Assembly: GCF_000003815.2 (NCBI RefSeq)
Contig: NC_049984.1
Location: 28,022,089-28,086,088, forward strand
Direction: 5' to 3'
Origin: Branchiostoma floridae
Lineage: Eukaryota; Chordata; Leptocardii; Amphioxiformes; Branchiostomatidae
DNA length: 64,000 nucleotides
In this document: one piece after another, positions 1-10,631 of the stretch
How the letters are laid out: the number at the start of each line of letters is the position of its first letter
How positions within the stretch are numbered: position 1 is the stretch's first letter
The notes under the pieces: generated by a model
Database searches by the model: none
The model's input: only the letters and a program-made list of their open reading frames with translations
Told to the model about the DNA's origin: nothing
Program-made: the position numbers and the translations under genes

Positions 1-2
1 TG

Positions 3-668
3 TTGCAATGTGAACGTTGCAAGTTCATTAACCTCAAAACTCTGTTCCCTGCCCTAAAATCCTCCCCACAGTACTCTGTTTCCCTATCAGACTCTTTGAA
101 CCCGACTTTAACTTTGGCTAACCGCAACGATCCTAGCAAACAGACCCTTGGACCAGTGCCTTCCTGGCGTACCACTTCGTTCATATACATCCAACGTTAC
201 CCTACTCTTAGCCCGCAGCTCATCACATACCAACACCTGATACGTACACTAGCTGCTCGCACGGCCAACGGGCTCCGTTACGACGAGCAGTTCCGCCAAT
301 ACCGGGAGAAATCCCCCGCCACCCATTGGGATACCCCACACATGCAGTTGTATGTAGATGCTTTGTACAACGTCAGCCCCTCCCCATCCACCCCCTCCAC
401 ACGCAGCCCCCAGTTCCAACTCAACCACGTCGCAAAGCATCCCGACAGGGCACTACTTTTAGTACCACAAACCCAACGGGCAGTGCTTCAAACACGACTG
501 TCAATTCAAGCACTTCTGTTACAAATGCTCGGGGCCACACAAGGCAACTCTCTGCATGCACCAAAAGCCCCTCCCTCTCCGCCCCGCGTAAACATCATTA
601 CCAGCAGTCACACCTCTGCCTACTCCCGTCGAAGCCACAGCTTTAGCGAAATACCTTCTTTCATTTGA
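3..668 (+). pseudogene. DIRS/Ngaro-like retroelement gag-like ORF, frameshifted
   Basis: The open frame from 3 contains YDEQFR at about residue 94, followed by a W and an LYVDALY stretch. I know this arrangement from ORF1 of tyrosine-recombinase retrotransposons. In another frame (codons starting at 481) the DNA reads GQCFKHDC, then HFCYKCSGPHKATLC, a Cys/His cluster expected downstream in the same protein. That frame has a TAG just upstream (about 460). A frameshift plus a stop therefore separate the N-terminal region from the zinc-binding region, and the copy is dead. The zinc-binding domain would bind nucleic acid. No recombinase or reverse transcriptase is visible nearby, and the 5' end lies outside the window. 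Confidence 0.5.
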
Positions 669-1095
669 TTTTTCACTCATTTCCTACTAATAAAGACAGA
701 AACTACATATTCTACGGCTTCACATTCGGTTTTCCCCTTGAATATTTTGGCCCTAGAAACCGACAATTAATAGCTGTAACTTCAGTAAATATATGGTCAT
801 GTTTACAAAGGAAAGTATGGCATGCATGAGAAACTCTAAAAAAAAACAAAAAAAAAAAAACAATCTCTCAATCAAAATTATATTGTCTTTCCTATCAGCA
901 GCCAGTTTTCTGCAGACTGGGGGAATTCGTGGCAGCATGGTAAAGGCAATCATGTGCTATTGTTCTTTGCCCGTTGTTACATTTCGATCGTGCATAATTT
1001 AGAAGGTTACAGCTAAGATACCGATGGTCGGATCTACATGTATGTGAAATCTGTATTTCTATTTGTACTCACATACAATATGAGGAATCTGATCA
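669..1095. other. Non-coding stretch with A-rich run
   Basis: I see no credible gene. There is an A-rich run at about 838-861, possibly the tail of an old retroposon. The small ORFs on both strands have no recognisable motif. Confidence 0.5.
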
Positions 1096-1099
1096 GTCT

Positions 1100-1345
1100 T
1101 CGAAGGCAGGCAAAGGGCAGGTCATGTGCCCACCACAAACGTGGTTTCGGAGCATCATCCAGACTGTCAAGCCAAAGTACAGGAAGCGACGGCACGCCAT
1201 GCGACATGGAAGGGGAGCACCGATACCACCATCAGTGGACACACGCATGAGGGTAGATCCGGGAAAGCTCGACCACTTCATCACATTCGTCACCAGTGCC
1301 CATGTCGTCCAGGACCTTCCATTCAGGGAGAAAGTCAAGGGCAAT
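1100..1345 (+). pseudogene. Fragment of a transposon-linked gene family (LDHFITF...QDLPF block)
   Basis: The frame opening at 1124 reads KYRKRRHAMRHGRG, then RMRVDPGKLDHFITF and HVVQDLPF. I recognise this block from numerous uncharacterised, multi-copy proteins of cnidarians, molluscs and lancelets that behave like mobile-element genes; their biochemical role is not known to me. The match ends at about 1340, where a different conserved block begins in a shifted frame, so this is a truncated relic or part of a chimera. No start codon with context and no splice sites could be assigned. Confidence 0.4.
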
Positions 1346-1950
1346 TGCCTGCACCAAGATGGGACGTCGGAATTTAAAAAAAAACCTTCGACGTGACGCT
1401 ACCGTATGGAAGGACATTGACCATGAGCATGTCAGAAATCCCAAGTGGGGACGCCGCTGGGATAACAGGAAGCTTCGAAGAGTCCTGTAGGGAGCTGGCT
1501 GAAGTGGTGTGCAATCCTGGTGAGGATGTGGCAAAGAAAACAGCGGAGATTGGCCCATCCTTCAAGACAACAAACCCACTATTCAATCAGCAGCTACAGG
1601 ACATGGTAGCTTCTTCTCGTAGTAAAAGATTACAACTTTGCTTCAGAGGCTAATAGTACACTTAAGATATTTGAAGATGCAGTATCTCTGGGAATAAATC
1701 TCTTGGCATTAGCAAAGCAGGGTGAGTCCGGTGCTGCAAGATTGATCAGGACTACATTTAATGCATTCACCTATCATGGCAGAAGTCTGTCGTATTTCAA
1801 CACTCACAATTCACAAAACCACAGAGAAGATACCAACTACATGGTTACTTTAAGGGAAACTGGTTTAACATCCTGTTCTACAACGCAGCTACAGTCTTTC
1901 ATCACCACAAACATGTTATCAGTTTTGTTTCCTCCTGACCTGACCCCAAT
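1346..1950 (+). pseudogene. Broken copy of an uncharacterised 'LHxDGT' transposon-linked gene family
   Basis: Conserved blocks appear in order but in several frames. CLHQDGTSEF is near 1350. LPYGRTLTMSMSEIPSGDAA lies in the frame from 1393, followed by ELAEVVCNP. LKIFEDAVSLGINLLALA and RLIRTTFNAF are near 1665-1765. GNWFNILFYNAATVFHHHKH starts at 1852. This order is that of a large family of repetitive animal genes, often with an N-terminal coiled coil, known from invertebrate gene predictions and of unknown function. Frame changes near 1380, 1615 and 1843 and a TGA after VSFVSS near 1936 show it cannot make the full protein. A second relic of the same family lies at 13751-14240. Confidence 0.5.
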
Positions 1951-2434
1951 GGGCTTTTGAAAGCTGTGATGGGATGGGGTGGCGCAGGCAATTTTGATAG
2001 TCACATGCAGCCTGTGCTGAGTCTGAATCTCTCGTTTTTGGCTACACAGGTTGTCAAGAAGAGGGTATGGGCGTGTTTGCCAACCAGTTTGAGAAATATA
2101 TGAGCTGCACCTAACCAACAAAAGACAACCACAACCCGTCAATGGAGAGGGACTACGCTGATTATTACTTTCATTCGCCAGTGAAGATAACAGTGTTTCA
2201 GCAAGTTGGAAAACCAGATATGCTGATTCCGCTACAGCCTCATAAGGTAGGGAGGCCAAAGTCAAATGTTCCTGGGCAGCATTTTTGAAGGCACATAACA
2301 CAAGAATTAAGAACTGCTGGTCATTGAAACTATTAGAACTGTTAGAATGTACCACAAAGAACAGGTATGATAAGGATACCGCTAGTGTAACTCCGTTAAT
2401 ATAATGCTATTGTTAAGTTACATTCTTTCTACAG
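1951..2434 (+). other. Degenerate continuation, unassigned
   Basis: This may hold the decayed 3' part of the preceding gene: an LLKAVMGW-like reading at about 1957 and an open stretch MERDYADYYF from 2141. A 172-residue ORF on the opposite strand (1837-2355) covers it but shows no motif and overlaps the conserved + strand blocks, so I treat it as a shadow. Confidence 0.3.
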
Positions 2435-2648
2435 GTAACAGTTCGCACGTCTGACTGTACTGCTAAACACTGCCTGTGTGACATTATATGTCGCCACCTT
2501 GTTGAAGGAGCAGGAAAAGATACTGCAGACGAGAATAACGAGAAGGAAATAAAGGATGCAGGCAAGAAAAATGACGGCAAGGACAAGAACAAGTCACAGC
2601 GGAAACCGTCTACCAGGAAAGGGCGCCAGCCGCCTACATCTGACGCAG
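2435..2648 (+). CDS. Possible internal exon, Lys-rich, unknown product
   Basis: A pyrimidine-rich acceptor (ttctttctacag) precedes an open reading of 71 codons and a GTATTT donor follows. The peptide starts VTVRTSDCTAKHCLCD, with a Cys/His cluster, and becomes strongly charged (repeated K, D and E) towards its end, as in a disordered linker. I do not recognise the family. It follows a transposon-linked pseudogene and may be part of the same element or of another one. Confidence 0.35.
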
Positions 2649-3354
2649 GTATTTGTGATAGAACATTCTCTGCATTACTTCCAACATTTTCTTACACGTT
2701 ACCATGTTATGTGTGATGCGAGCAATTGTTGAGAATCATTCTCGGTACAGCGACTTGGAACAAAACTGCTAAAAATCACAGTCTGGCGCCCGATTCAAGC
2801 CTTCAGTTGTATACCGTTATACTAACCGGCGTGACTATGCCCTAACTTTCCTTTCCAACACCAGAAAATGACTTAGACATTAGAAAGATAATGTAGTATT
2901 TGTGACATTGGAGTGACACTGGGAAGAAGTGGGCAGGTTAACAACTGTGATAAGGATGACTTACTGTCACAGAAAGATGGACTTATGAAATGCAAATAAG
3001 AACATTAATTTTAGATTAAGGTATGAACAGCTCTATTGACTAGAATAACTTCTAGTCGAATTCTGACAATACCTATATCATTTTTCAGGACCAACACACG
3101 GCTGATTCTGATGGCTGCAAGCAGTGTCCTGGTGTTGAGAGGTGGAGTACATCATCAGGACAGATAAATGACAACAGTACAATACAGTACAACATTGGAC
3201 AGACTCTACAGGTAAAAGCAGCTACACATTGAAAGCAGCAGTAGTAAGGGTATGTAGTAAGTACCAACATCTCTGCTGCTGTTGTAGTCGACAGCAAGCT
3301 TGCTCTCAACGTGCCGTCCTTGAAGAGAGTGGCGGACGCGAAAAACAAACTTGA
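2649..3354 (+). other. No supported gene
   Basis: AT-rich sequence with stops in all + strand frames. The minus ORF at 3085-3411 (108 codons) has no recognisable feature. Confidence 0.4.
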
Positions 3355-3621
3355 GAAACGGAGTCTGTTCGAACAAAGACTGACAACAGTAACGGCAAGA
3401 GGTCTGAACAACGCGAGCTGCAGCTGGACCTTTCAGGCTTTCCAGGAGAAGGGAAGAGCCTTTTTGTTTCTCCCACCTTAAGTCGCTTCATCCCCCCAAA
3501 CAGGCTATTCGGGCTCTACCTAGCGACTAGTTCCATTTGCACGGCGTGTCAGAAAGACTGGGTAGGTGGGGACGTGGAACATGTCTTGGACCTAGACCTC
3601 CCAGACAGCGGCCTGAGATAG
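3355..3621 (+). CDS. Unrecognised open fragment with a CxxC motif
   Basis: A continuous + frame of 88 codons between stops. It reads sensibly: a hydrophilic start, then LQLDLSGFPGEGKSLFVSP, FIPPNRLFGLYLA and TACQKDWVGGDVEHVLDL. Acidic, aromatic and small residues are mixed as in a globular domain, unlike the alternative frames. There is no initiating ATG, so it would be an exon or a relic. Family unknown; role not inferred. Confidence 0.3.
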   Translation, partial: ETESVRTKTDNSNGKRSEQRELQLDLSGFPGEGKSLFVSPTLSRFIPPNRLFGLYLATSSICTACQKDWVGGDVEHVLDLDLPDSGLR

Positions 3622-4090
3622 CACTTCAACAATTGATTGATGACCTTTTCTCTCCCATCAGCTGTAACATCTTATGTCATGAATGGTAAGTTTGATTACG
3701 ATTCTTCCATTGGAATGGTCGAACTGACAACTCTATCAAGTTTTAGGACACATGTGCATAAAAGCAATGTTTAAGCTGCATTAGACTAGTGCAACTCGCT
3801 GTTGCATGAAGCTTTTTCTATGTTTTATCTTTTTAACAACAGTTCAAAACTTCAAAGCACAAAAGTGCCTACATTCTTGTCTCTCTTTCTCTCTCTGATA
3901 TCCTTTGGAACTTAACTAGTTTACGAAGAGGCATAACTTGTTTACATCAGCTGTAAAAGACATCCCTCCTAAAAATGTTCACTGAATTCACTGAAAAAAA
4001 GAAGTTCAATGCCAATCACCTCACAATCTGAGAACAAAAAAACACACAAGAGTTCAGATGGAAAAGCTGTGAACTCTTCAAAGTGTCTGA
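3622..4090 (+). other. No supported gene
   Basis: AT-rich sequence with a TCTCT-rich patch at about 3880-3898. No coding or repeat signal that I can support. Confidence 0.4.
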
Positions 4091-4498
4091 AGAAGAAAAT
4101 CATCAAACCCAACATGTCTTCAAACACTCAAGAGGGTCAAAGTCAAAATATCAAAGTCAATCCTGCAGAAACAGAAAACATCACTTTCAGTTCCCTCCAC
4201 TTCATCATCAGGCCATGACAGACACTGGACAGACACCTTCTCAGATTCTGATCATGATGAGGAGGTCGTAGTTGTACCTGAAATTGAACCTCACAAACTG
4301 CACCCTAAACTGGCTAAGTTAGAGCCACAAACCTGCCAAAGGTACAAATGTAAGCTGACATATGAATATCTTCCTAGGGGACTTTATGTGTTTTTATCTG
4401 AATACAAACGCAAAACTATTGTCAGATATATGCCACCCGCATTAGATGCATTCATAACTTCATGGCCATGTGGTCTGGAAGGAGTGAACCCTTACTAG
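4091..4498 (+). CDS. Unrecognised ORF fragment, acidic then hydrophobic
   Basis: An open + frame of about 135 codons between TGA (4088) and TAG (4496). It has a Ser-rich stretch, an acidic segment FSDSDHDEEVVVVPEIEP, and then KLHPKLAKLEPQTCQRYKCK and LPRGLYVFLSEYKRK. The style suits a transposon-encoded or nuclear protein, but I cannot place it. It is followed at once by a second open block in another frame (4508-4728) with similar character, so both may be one decayed exon. Confidence 0.3.
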   Translation, partial: RRKSSNPTCLQTLKRVKVKISKSILQKQKTSLSVPSTSSSGHDRHWTDTFSDSDHDEEVVVVPEIEPHKLHPKLAKLEPQTCQRYKCKLTYEYLPRGLYVFLSEYKRKTIVRYMPPALDAFITSWPCGLEGVNPY

Positions 4499-4507
4499 AA
4501 CACCTGA

Positions 4508-4728
4508 AGGAGCAATGCATTGGTTTGTCTTGTCTATCGTGAGTTAGCCGACACTGGGAAACCTGATTTCCCCTTCGAAAACTGGAAGTACAAAGGAAAG
4601 AACCAACAACAACGCCTTCAGGAAAAAAATGGCAGGCAAATTCCTAGAGGCCAGCTGGAGGCATTTGCAGATGCTCACTATCAGGAAATTATGAACATTC
4701 TTACTGAAAAGTCCTACAAGTGGGCATT
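4508..4728 (+). CDS. Unrecognised exon ending in a GTAAGT donor
   Basis: The open frame reads VYRELADTGKPDFPFENWKY and later EAFADAHYQEIMNILTEKSY, ending at a consensus donor (ATT|GTAAGT) at 4729. The helix-like, charged composition suggests a real protein segment. It shares orientation with the block just upstream. No family assigned. Confidence 0.35.
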
Positions 4729-4931
4729 GTAAGTCAACTTTAATGTACAGCTTGGGTAACATAGTAACGTTCGTTAGGTGGCGCTTTTAGGGGCAGCCAC
4801 AGTCTATTATCTCTCCCCTTTCAACTCGTGTTTCTCAAGTGTTAAAAAGTTATTTAGGGGACAGCAATGGATATAGGTTTGTCTAATATGTCACTGAACT
4901 CACAAGACATATTAGGAGCGAGGTTTTCCCT

Positions 4932-5165
4932 GTGTCCATCAAGCCATTGCGGAGTTTGTTCAACGGCGTCACTGTGAACAGATCTACCAACAATGGCGTC
5001 GATCCTGAAGTACACCTCCGGATTCCTGCCTATGTAGGCCACAACAACACTGAGGACATCGATCTTGACAAAACAGCCAAAGAAGTGGCGGCAATGCTGG
5101 CAACGATGGACTGGAGTGACGTTGCCATCACACCTGAACAGAAGTGTGACGCCTTCGAAGTCAAG
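4932..5165 (+). CDS. Unrecognised exon ending at AAG|GTAACG
   Basis: An open frame of about 78 codons contains HLRIPAYVGHNNTEDIDLDK and EVAAMLATMDWSDVAI, then a plausible donor at 5166. Stops close the upstream part in this frame, and no acceptor could be assigned. It may be a further exon of the gene suggested at 4091-4728, or another relic. Confidence 0.3.
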
Positions 5166-5204
5166 GTAACGACCAACCATCACCCTTACATATACTCTGG
5201 TTAA

Positions 5205-6580
5205 CTGTAAATGCCATACAAAAATATAGTAACAGCAATTAAGACGATAACTTTTAACTGCTTTCCAGGATGGAACATGATATTCCGGAGGGAAACTTGA
5301 TGACTGATGGTGAGTGCTGCATGCTACGAACAGATCCGTGTTTGTATAACAATAGCCTGATAAATATATTGAATCTGAAAGTGAACATATGTTACTCCAG
5401 GTTCCAGCCTAACACTGGTATTACATTTGTTGTATTCTCGTAGTAATGGCTGTGACAACGTATCCCGGTCAGGACCATGAAGAATGTACTTTTTTTCGGA
5501 CATGTCATAGTTTTGTTCCCTAGCAAGTGCCCGTGGTAAGATGCTTCAGTAACAATGTATTCTTGCTGCCCTTGCGTCAAAGCTGACTACAACGAACTTG
5601 TCAGCAGAATACAGGTTAGACGTTAGCACTTACATCACTGCCTACGGAATCTGTATCTATCGGATTTGACTTTGAAAATGACAACGTGGAAGATAACGCA
5701 ACGCAATAAAAATTGACTCACAGGTGTGTGTCAATCGTTGGTTATGTCCCGGTCCACCTGGACCACTGTAACTGTCAGGACTCAAATCCAGTATACAAGC
5801 ACATACACAAAGTACTAGTACATTCGTGTCAGGTACGAATGCATCAGTCTGGTATATCTACAGTGAAAACTAAAGACATTGACAATGATATCTCTATACA
5901 ACTACTAACATATGGACTCTGAAGCCTTAGAATGTGGGAAGTCAACAAAAGGTACTTGGCCGAGTTGGATACACATGCTGTCATTATTTCATTCGTGCAG
6001 GTGTGTGCACGGTGTTGGCGCAAATTCAATCCGGAAATACTACAAGGCCAAGCAGCAAAAACTTCAGACGTGTAGTCCGGCACGGCAGCACGGCAACAGA
6101 GGCCAAAAGAAGCCAACAGTGAAGACCCTAAAGGCAGAGGCTTTCATTTCCAACTTTGCGAAATGCCATGGCCAACTCCAACCGAACATTGCCCAACAGC
6201 ACATGCCCACATCCATCAGAGGGTAATATCTGAACAAGTCTTCCATCTATGCGTGGACGCCCAAGTTCCACATGGACACAAACATAACTGTTAATGTCCT
6301 GATAAGTGCTGTTCAAGAATTATCAAATGTTAGTAATCGGTCAAGAAACTTTTGCCTCACAAGATGGCCTTACAAGATGGCATCTTTGACAAACTAACAA
6401 GGTCTTAACTCAGGTCGAACTCAGGGTACATAACTCTTGCTATACAATCATAGTTTTTTGCAAATTTTACAATTATGTTAACTAATGATATTCCATCTAT
6501 TGGTTCAGTAATTTTCCTATGGAAACAACTTTTGAGTGTTAAGTTGAAACAACTAAATTCATCTACCAGGAAACTGACAC
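5205..6580 (+). other. No recognised gene
   Basis: Several short ORFs occur (5713-5922; 5912-6226 with a Lys/Gln-rich end), but none carries a motif I know. Non-coding or strongly decayed. Confidence 0.35.
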
Positions 6581-6587
6581 GGCACAA

Positions 6588-6838
6588 TGATGGCATTCCT
6601 GACAGAAGTGTGGATAACGATACTTGGTGACCATGGAGCTGGCAGCTTCAAGATGGCGTTTCAGCCGCTAAATACGATGTGTCCCAACTCCAAACTCAAC
6701 ACGATAGTATGCTGTGTGTTTAAGGCGAAGGATACTAGGTAAGTCATAACAGGGACCAAACAGTTCGCCGAAGAAATCAAGGCCCTTCAAGTCAATACGT
6801 GGAGGTCAGTCATACGTAGACTCAAAAATCAGCTAGTA
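6588..6838 (+). pseudogene. Fragment of a transposon-linked gene (GDHGAGSFKM block)
   Basis: The frame from the ATG at 6588 reads EVWITILGDHGAGSFKMAFQ, then CPNSKLNT and FKAKDTR. After a stop it continues as QFAEEIKALQVNTWRSVIRR. I know this order (a GDxGxGSFKM block, a PNS block, a W-R segment) from a widespread group of uncharacterised repetitive proteins of invertebrates. The function is unknown to me; the glycine loop with an Asp may belong to a nuclease-like core, which is inference. A GTAAGT lies at the break (6739), but the reading resumes almost at once, so decay is likelier than an intron. Confidence 0.4.
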
Positions 6839-7040
6839 TGAAGACAAAAGACATGCATCATTCGTGATCCATCCGATATTTTCCACTGTGGCTTTTCATA
6901 ATGCCTTTCAGATCAGCGCGAAGTCATTTCCTTCTGAATGTAAGAAGGGTGTCACCCAGGCGAAGAAAACACGCTTTGCCAAATCGTCAGCCACGCTACG
7001 CTTTGTCGCAACGATGCCAGACAAAGTTTGCAGTGTGAAG

Positions 7041-7215
7041 GGCGCATCATCCCATCAACAAGTTCGTCAATGCAGTCACCGAGGCGAAGATTAACACCTT
7101 CGACTGTTTCAGTGGCAACCATTCAAAGTGCAGATATGTGTCGTTCGCCTTGAACGACCCCGTGTACAAGCCATGCCACTTGGCCTGGAAGCAGAGTATC
7201 TGCATGGTATCGAAT
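7041..7215 (+). pseudogene. Cys/His fragment (DCFSGNHSKC), same gene group
   Basis: An open stretch reads FVNAVTEAKINTFDCFSGNH followed by SKCRYVSF. The C-F-x-G-N-H-S-x-C cluster resembles a block found downstream of the GDHGAGSFKM block in related repetitive genes. A second, more decayed copy (ILDCFSGNHSK) is at about 11975-12010. Probably one dead element spanning about 6.6-7.2 kb. Confidence 0.3.
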
Positions 7216-7294
7216 ATTAGCTAGTAAAAGACAGCCAAACGGACAAGGCCTTCCTTTGTTTGTATGGTGGACTCGCCGAACAACAATCGAGTCA

Positions 7295-7560
7295 ATGAAA
7301 ACAGAACAAATCTGATGCCAGGAAAATAGTCCAACATCATATTTGCCATATTATCTGCGGCAAAGACACGAGACATCGTAATATCCGGGAAATGGGCAGA
7401 CTGTCCCATCAAGGGAGAAGCTGATGCAAGGTACCAGAGTCCACTGGGTTCGGGGCGAGGGCACAAACCTGGACAGCCCTCATCCCACAGCTTCTGGACA
7501 TTTGCCGAGAACGAAACGAATATGAAGAAGATTCTTGGAGTCTACCTGAGGAATTAACTA
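7295..7560 (+). repeat. Dispersed repeat, copies at 46425-46480 and 58144-58262
   Basis: The part at 7300-7350 (cagaacaaatctgatgccag) is closely matched at 46426-46470, and 7465-7560 (acagccctcatcccacagct) is matched at 58165-58262. The two halves are adjacent here and separate elsewhere, so this copy is the fuller one. No clear coding frame. Possibly the 3' part of a retroelement. Confidence 0.5.
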
Positions 7561-7678
7561 TGCACAACGTTCAAAAGGTGTCACGAGTGCTCAGCCAATA
7601 TTGCAAAGCATGCTGTGATAGGGGAAGAGGCAGAGGTCGGACGTCAAAAAGGGAAGCAACTTCTCAAGAATCACATCA

Positions 7679-8217
7679 TTGTGTCTCACCTTGTGCACAA
7701 AAGAAGAAGAACCTTGTGCACAAAAGAAGAAGAACCTTGTGCACGATAGCAACGGACATTTTGTAACGGGAATGTCTGAGGTGATGGAGGAAGAGACAGG
7801 CATGCCCACAAAATCCCTTGCAGACAAAGTGCACCTGTCCAGAAAGACAGCAAGGTCAGCAACTCAAAGAACCTGGAGTCCCCAAATGTGGCCTGGAAGA
7901 ACCCAGCATGAGAACCAGATGGGGCAAGAGCAAGTTCCTGCTTTCCTCTCCAAGATGACAGAGCAGTTAATCCAGAACAGTGATGGGAACAGTACAAAGG
8001 GTGCCTTGATGAAAGACTGTACCTGTGCTGAGCTGTGTGAGTCTTCATGGATACAGTGTGACAATTGCCACCAGTGGGTGCACATGGGGTGTGCAGGACT
8101 ACAGAAAAAAGACCCGCGGGCAGTATATCTGTCCTTTGTGCACAAAGCGTGTCTCAACTGCCAAGTGTGTAAGCCACATGACAAAACATCTCTTGAGGAC
8201 ACTACTTGTTAGGACTA
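7679..8217 (+). pseudogene. PHD-finger gene fragment with one frameshift
   Basis: The frame from 7679 carries CTCAELCESSWIQCDNCHQW, then VHMGC. In the next frame, from 8118, GQYICPLC follows. Together they give the Cys4-His-Cys3 ligands of a PHD zinc finger, with the diagnostic W before C and the terminal CPLC, but a one-base shift near 8115 breaks the domain before its last pair. PHD fingers read histone tails in chromatin proteins; many invertebrate transposon-linked proteins also end in one, which fits this neighbourhood. A tandem repeat of about 26 bp at 7692-7744 disturbs the N-terminal part. Probably not functional. Confidence 0.6.
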
Positions 8218-8640
8218 CTTGTACTTACTGGCTTGTTTTCTTCATAAATCACAAAAAAGAGAAGATGGCTGGAGCTTGGCCGACGTACGTCTTTAAAACG
8301 ATTCTTTGGCAGATAAAGGCTTTATCTGCCGCGGCATTGTGGTCGCGTCACGGGCTGATTTCGCGCGACCGGCGGTCCTGCCCATCCTCCCACGTGTCGC
8401 GCTGGCCAATCCCATGACACTTCCGACCATAGCTGTTGTCTTCCAACATACAACTACAACCGTGTGACTCTACCCCACCGGGCACATCGCATCCTGAGAC
8501 TAGCTCGATACGCTGTCCCCGCTCTCTTGCGTTTTATTCATAGGTGAGCCGTTCCGTTTAAACGCTGCATTTCGCCTTTGTTTTGCGTTTTCTGGTTCTT
8601 TTGTTTTTGGCTTCTGTTTTGCTTTTCGGTTTTCATCGCA
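8218..8640 (+). promoter_or_regulatory. 5' untranslated region of Gypsy element (and possible 5' LTR remnant)
   Basis: A GC-richer stretch ahead of the gag frame at 8641. No clear match to the 3' LTR at 10632 is visible, so the 5' LTR is lost, diverged or truncated. The open frame runs upstream of the ATG at 8641 as a hydrophobic tract. Confidence 0.3.
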
Positions 8641-9565
8641 ATGACGTCGTCCGACTCGGAACACGATTCGTCCATGCCCTCTCTTTCTCCGCCTGATCCC
8701 CTACTTGATTTTTCGTTTTATCCATCTCTCTTCCCCTATGATCCGGCGTTGGTCTCTCCCGCCGCTACGCCTACATTCCCTTCTACATCTTCACCCCTTT
8801 CCCCTGTCTCCTCCCTCACATATTCCTCTGAATCTCCACCCCCCTCCCCCGTCTCCTCACTGACATATTCCCCTGCACCTCCGCCCACTTCATCTGCTGC
8901 CACACCGACGTATTTCTACGACTCTACGACGCCAAAGCCCCACTTCACCTGAATATTATGAAGCTGAAATGAACTCCTTAAGGCAGGGACAGACAGAGAG
9001 TTTCCAGAGTTTTGAAGTGAGAGTTAGAAACTTGGTAGAGAAGGCTTACCCGGCGACGGCTAACCACACGCGCGAGTCGTTCGGCAAACGGCTGTTCTTA
9101 GACGGCCTGCGCGACGCTAATCTGGCATTTGAGGTCAGAAAGTTCTCTCCGAAGGACCTCCACGATGCGCGGACTCAAGTGGAATTATTCGCCACCCTTT
9201 CTGTACGCCCGAACAGCTCCCAGCTTTCGGGACCCACTAGCGCCACGGCGGACGGGCAGGACACTAACCTTCCGCGCATTCTCTCGGATCATAAGACTGA
9301 CATGGCCAAGTTACAGAGACACCATGAAAAACAGGTCAATGAAATCTGTAACCGTGTTCAAGCTTATCTCAATACCGGCCCGCCTCCTGTCCCACCGAGA
9401 AATGGCGCATCTAACACTAACAGGGCTCCACCCACTACCTATTCATCCTCGGGCATTCCTCCCCCAGGGTACCGGTGCCACCGTTACAACAGTTCTGACC
9501 ACTTTATCATGAACTGCTCACAGCGAAACGCACCCAAAGGGGGAAACGGACAGAGGCTGACCTAA
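8641..9565 (+). pseudogene. Gypsy gag
   Basis: The leader frame (8578-8952, ATG at 8641) is Pro/Ser-rich with the repeated motif SPVSSLTYS. A second frame at 8969-9565 holds the capsid-like part: QGQTESFQSFEVRVRNLVEK, FLDGLRDANLAFEVRKFSP, then a coiled segment and the end CHRYNSSDHFIMNC. The last motif has the spacing C-x2-C-x4-H-x4-C, but the second Cys is Tyr (TAC instead of TGC). Gag packages element RNA in a particle. The frame break near 8950 and the lost zinc ligand mark it as dead. Confidence 0.6.
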
Positions 9566-9793
9566 AACAGGGGGGTCCGTCAGCTTCCACGAATGCAACC
9601 CCCCGTCCTAAATCACCCCCCAAAACATCATCGGGAAGCTTTCTTTTCAAGGGCAAAATTTTTGATCATTCCATTGACATTCTTATCAACTCCGGAGCCG
9701 ATGTTTCTATTATGTCTGACGCATGTTTTCATCAACTTCATCCCTCTTCGCACATTTTTTCGTATGAACCGCTGTTTTTTGTTTCATGTCTAA
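9566..9793 (+). pseudogene. Retropepsin-like segment, catalytic Asp replaced
   Basis: In the frame following gag the DNA reads DHSIDILINSGADVSIMSDA. The protease active-site triplet, normally Asp-Ser/Thr-Gly, is Asn-Ser-Gly (AAC) here, so this aspartic protease would be inactive. It sits just after the zinc knuckle, as expected for Gypsy gag-pol. The downstream frame decays after about 9790. Confidence 0.55.
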
Positions 9794-10631
9794 GCGAACA
9801 CTATATTTTCTTATTTTCCTTTTGGCTATGAAGAAAAAGTGGTTAACGACACTCCAAATTTTTCCTTCTTTTCCTTTATCTTACCGACTTTCTTATTCCG
9901 AACAACTATATATCGTTTTCGAACTCCCTTTGGACACAGTGAAATGCGTTAAAAAGCCACCAAAACTTCTCCTACTTTTATCAACCGACACGATGGTTTC
10001 GGTAAACGTTTTTGCAACATATTTGTGGTTTTTCAACACCTGCCAAACACATTGTAAATATGTAGGTCAAGGTCAATTGCCTCCTGGCTTTTACCTTGGT
10101 CTCCACTATGGAGACGTTCCGTAGTCTGTTTTCTGTTCCAACGTAGACAACTAGCTACCGGTGTACTTTTTGTTCACTGTTTACTTAATGAGATCCCAAA
10201 TGTTCTAGTTAAGTTGTTTTCCTTACTTTTCGTAACCTCATTAATTGCCTTTTGTAACACCTGTGGGTACCGCCCACTAATTTATTTTTTTCAACTACCT
10301 GCCTATGTTCTGTTTCCGCTGATGATCGCAAATGATGTACTTCTGTCGTTACCTGTACTGATTTCTGTTAATTGATGCCTGTCAATAGTACGTAAAGTGG
10401 GGACCGCCCATTATACTTCCTATTCTCTTTATCGCACTACCTCAATGCTTTGTACAACAGTTACGTTTTCATACTTGTATTTATATACTACACTTCTTAT
10501 CTTTTTCACTAATTGTACTTACAGATTTTATACTTAGCAACATTCCTTGTTCGTTGTCCTAAGGGTAGCGACATTGTTTTTATGATGTTACGTAGTATGA
10601 TGCAGGGACGCATCATTAGCCGTAAGGGGGG
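9794..10631 (+). other. Decayed pol remnant
   Basis: AT-rich. The ORF at 9786-10124 includes TDTMVSVNVFATYLW, which may correspond to the end of an integrase, but this is weak. No reverse transcriptase motif could be read. Ends in the purine tract aaggggggga before the LTR. Confidence 0.3.

Noticed and set aside
1837-2355. 172-codon minus-strand ORF
   Set aside because: It overlaps conserved + strand blocks (GNWFNILFYNAA) and shows no domain; treated as an antisense shadow.
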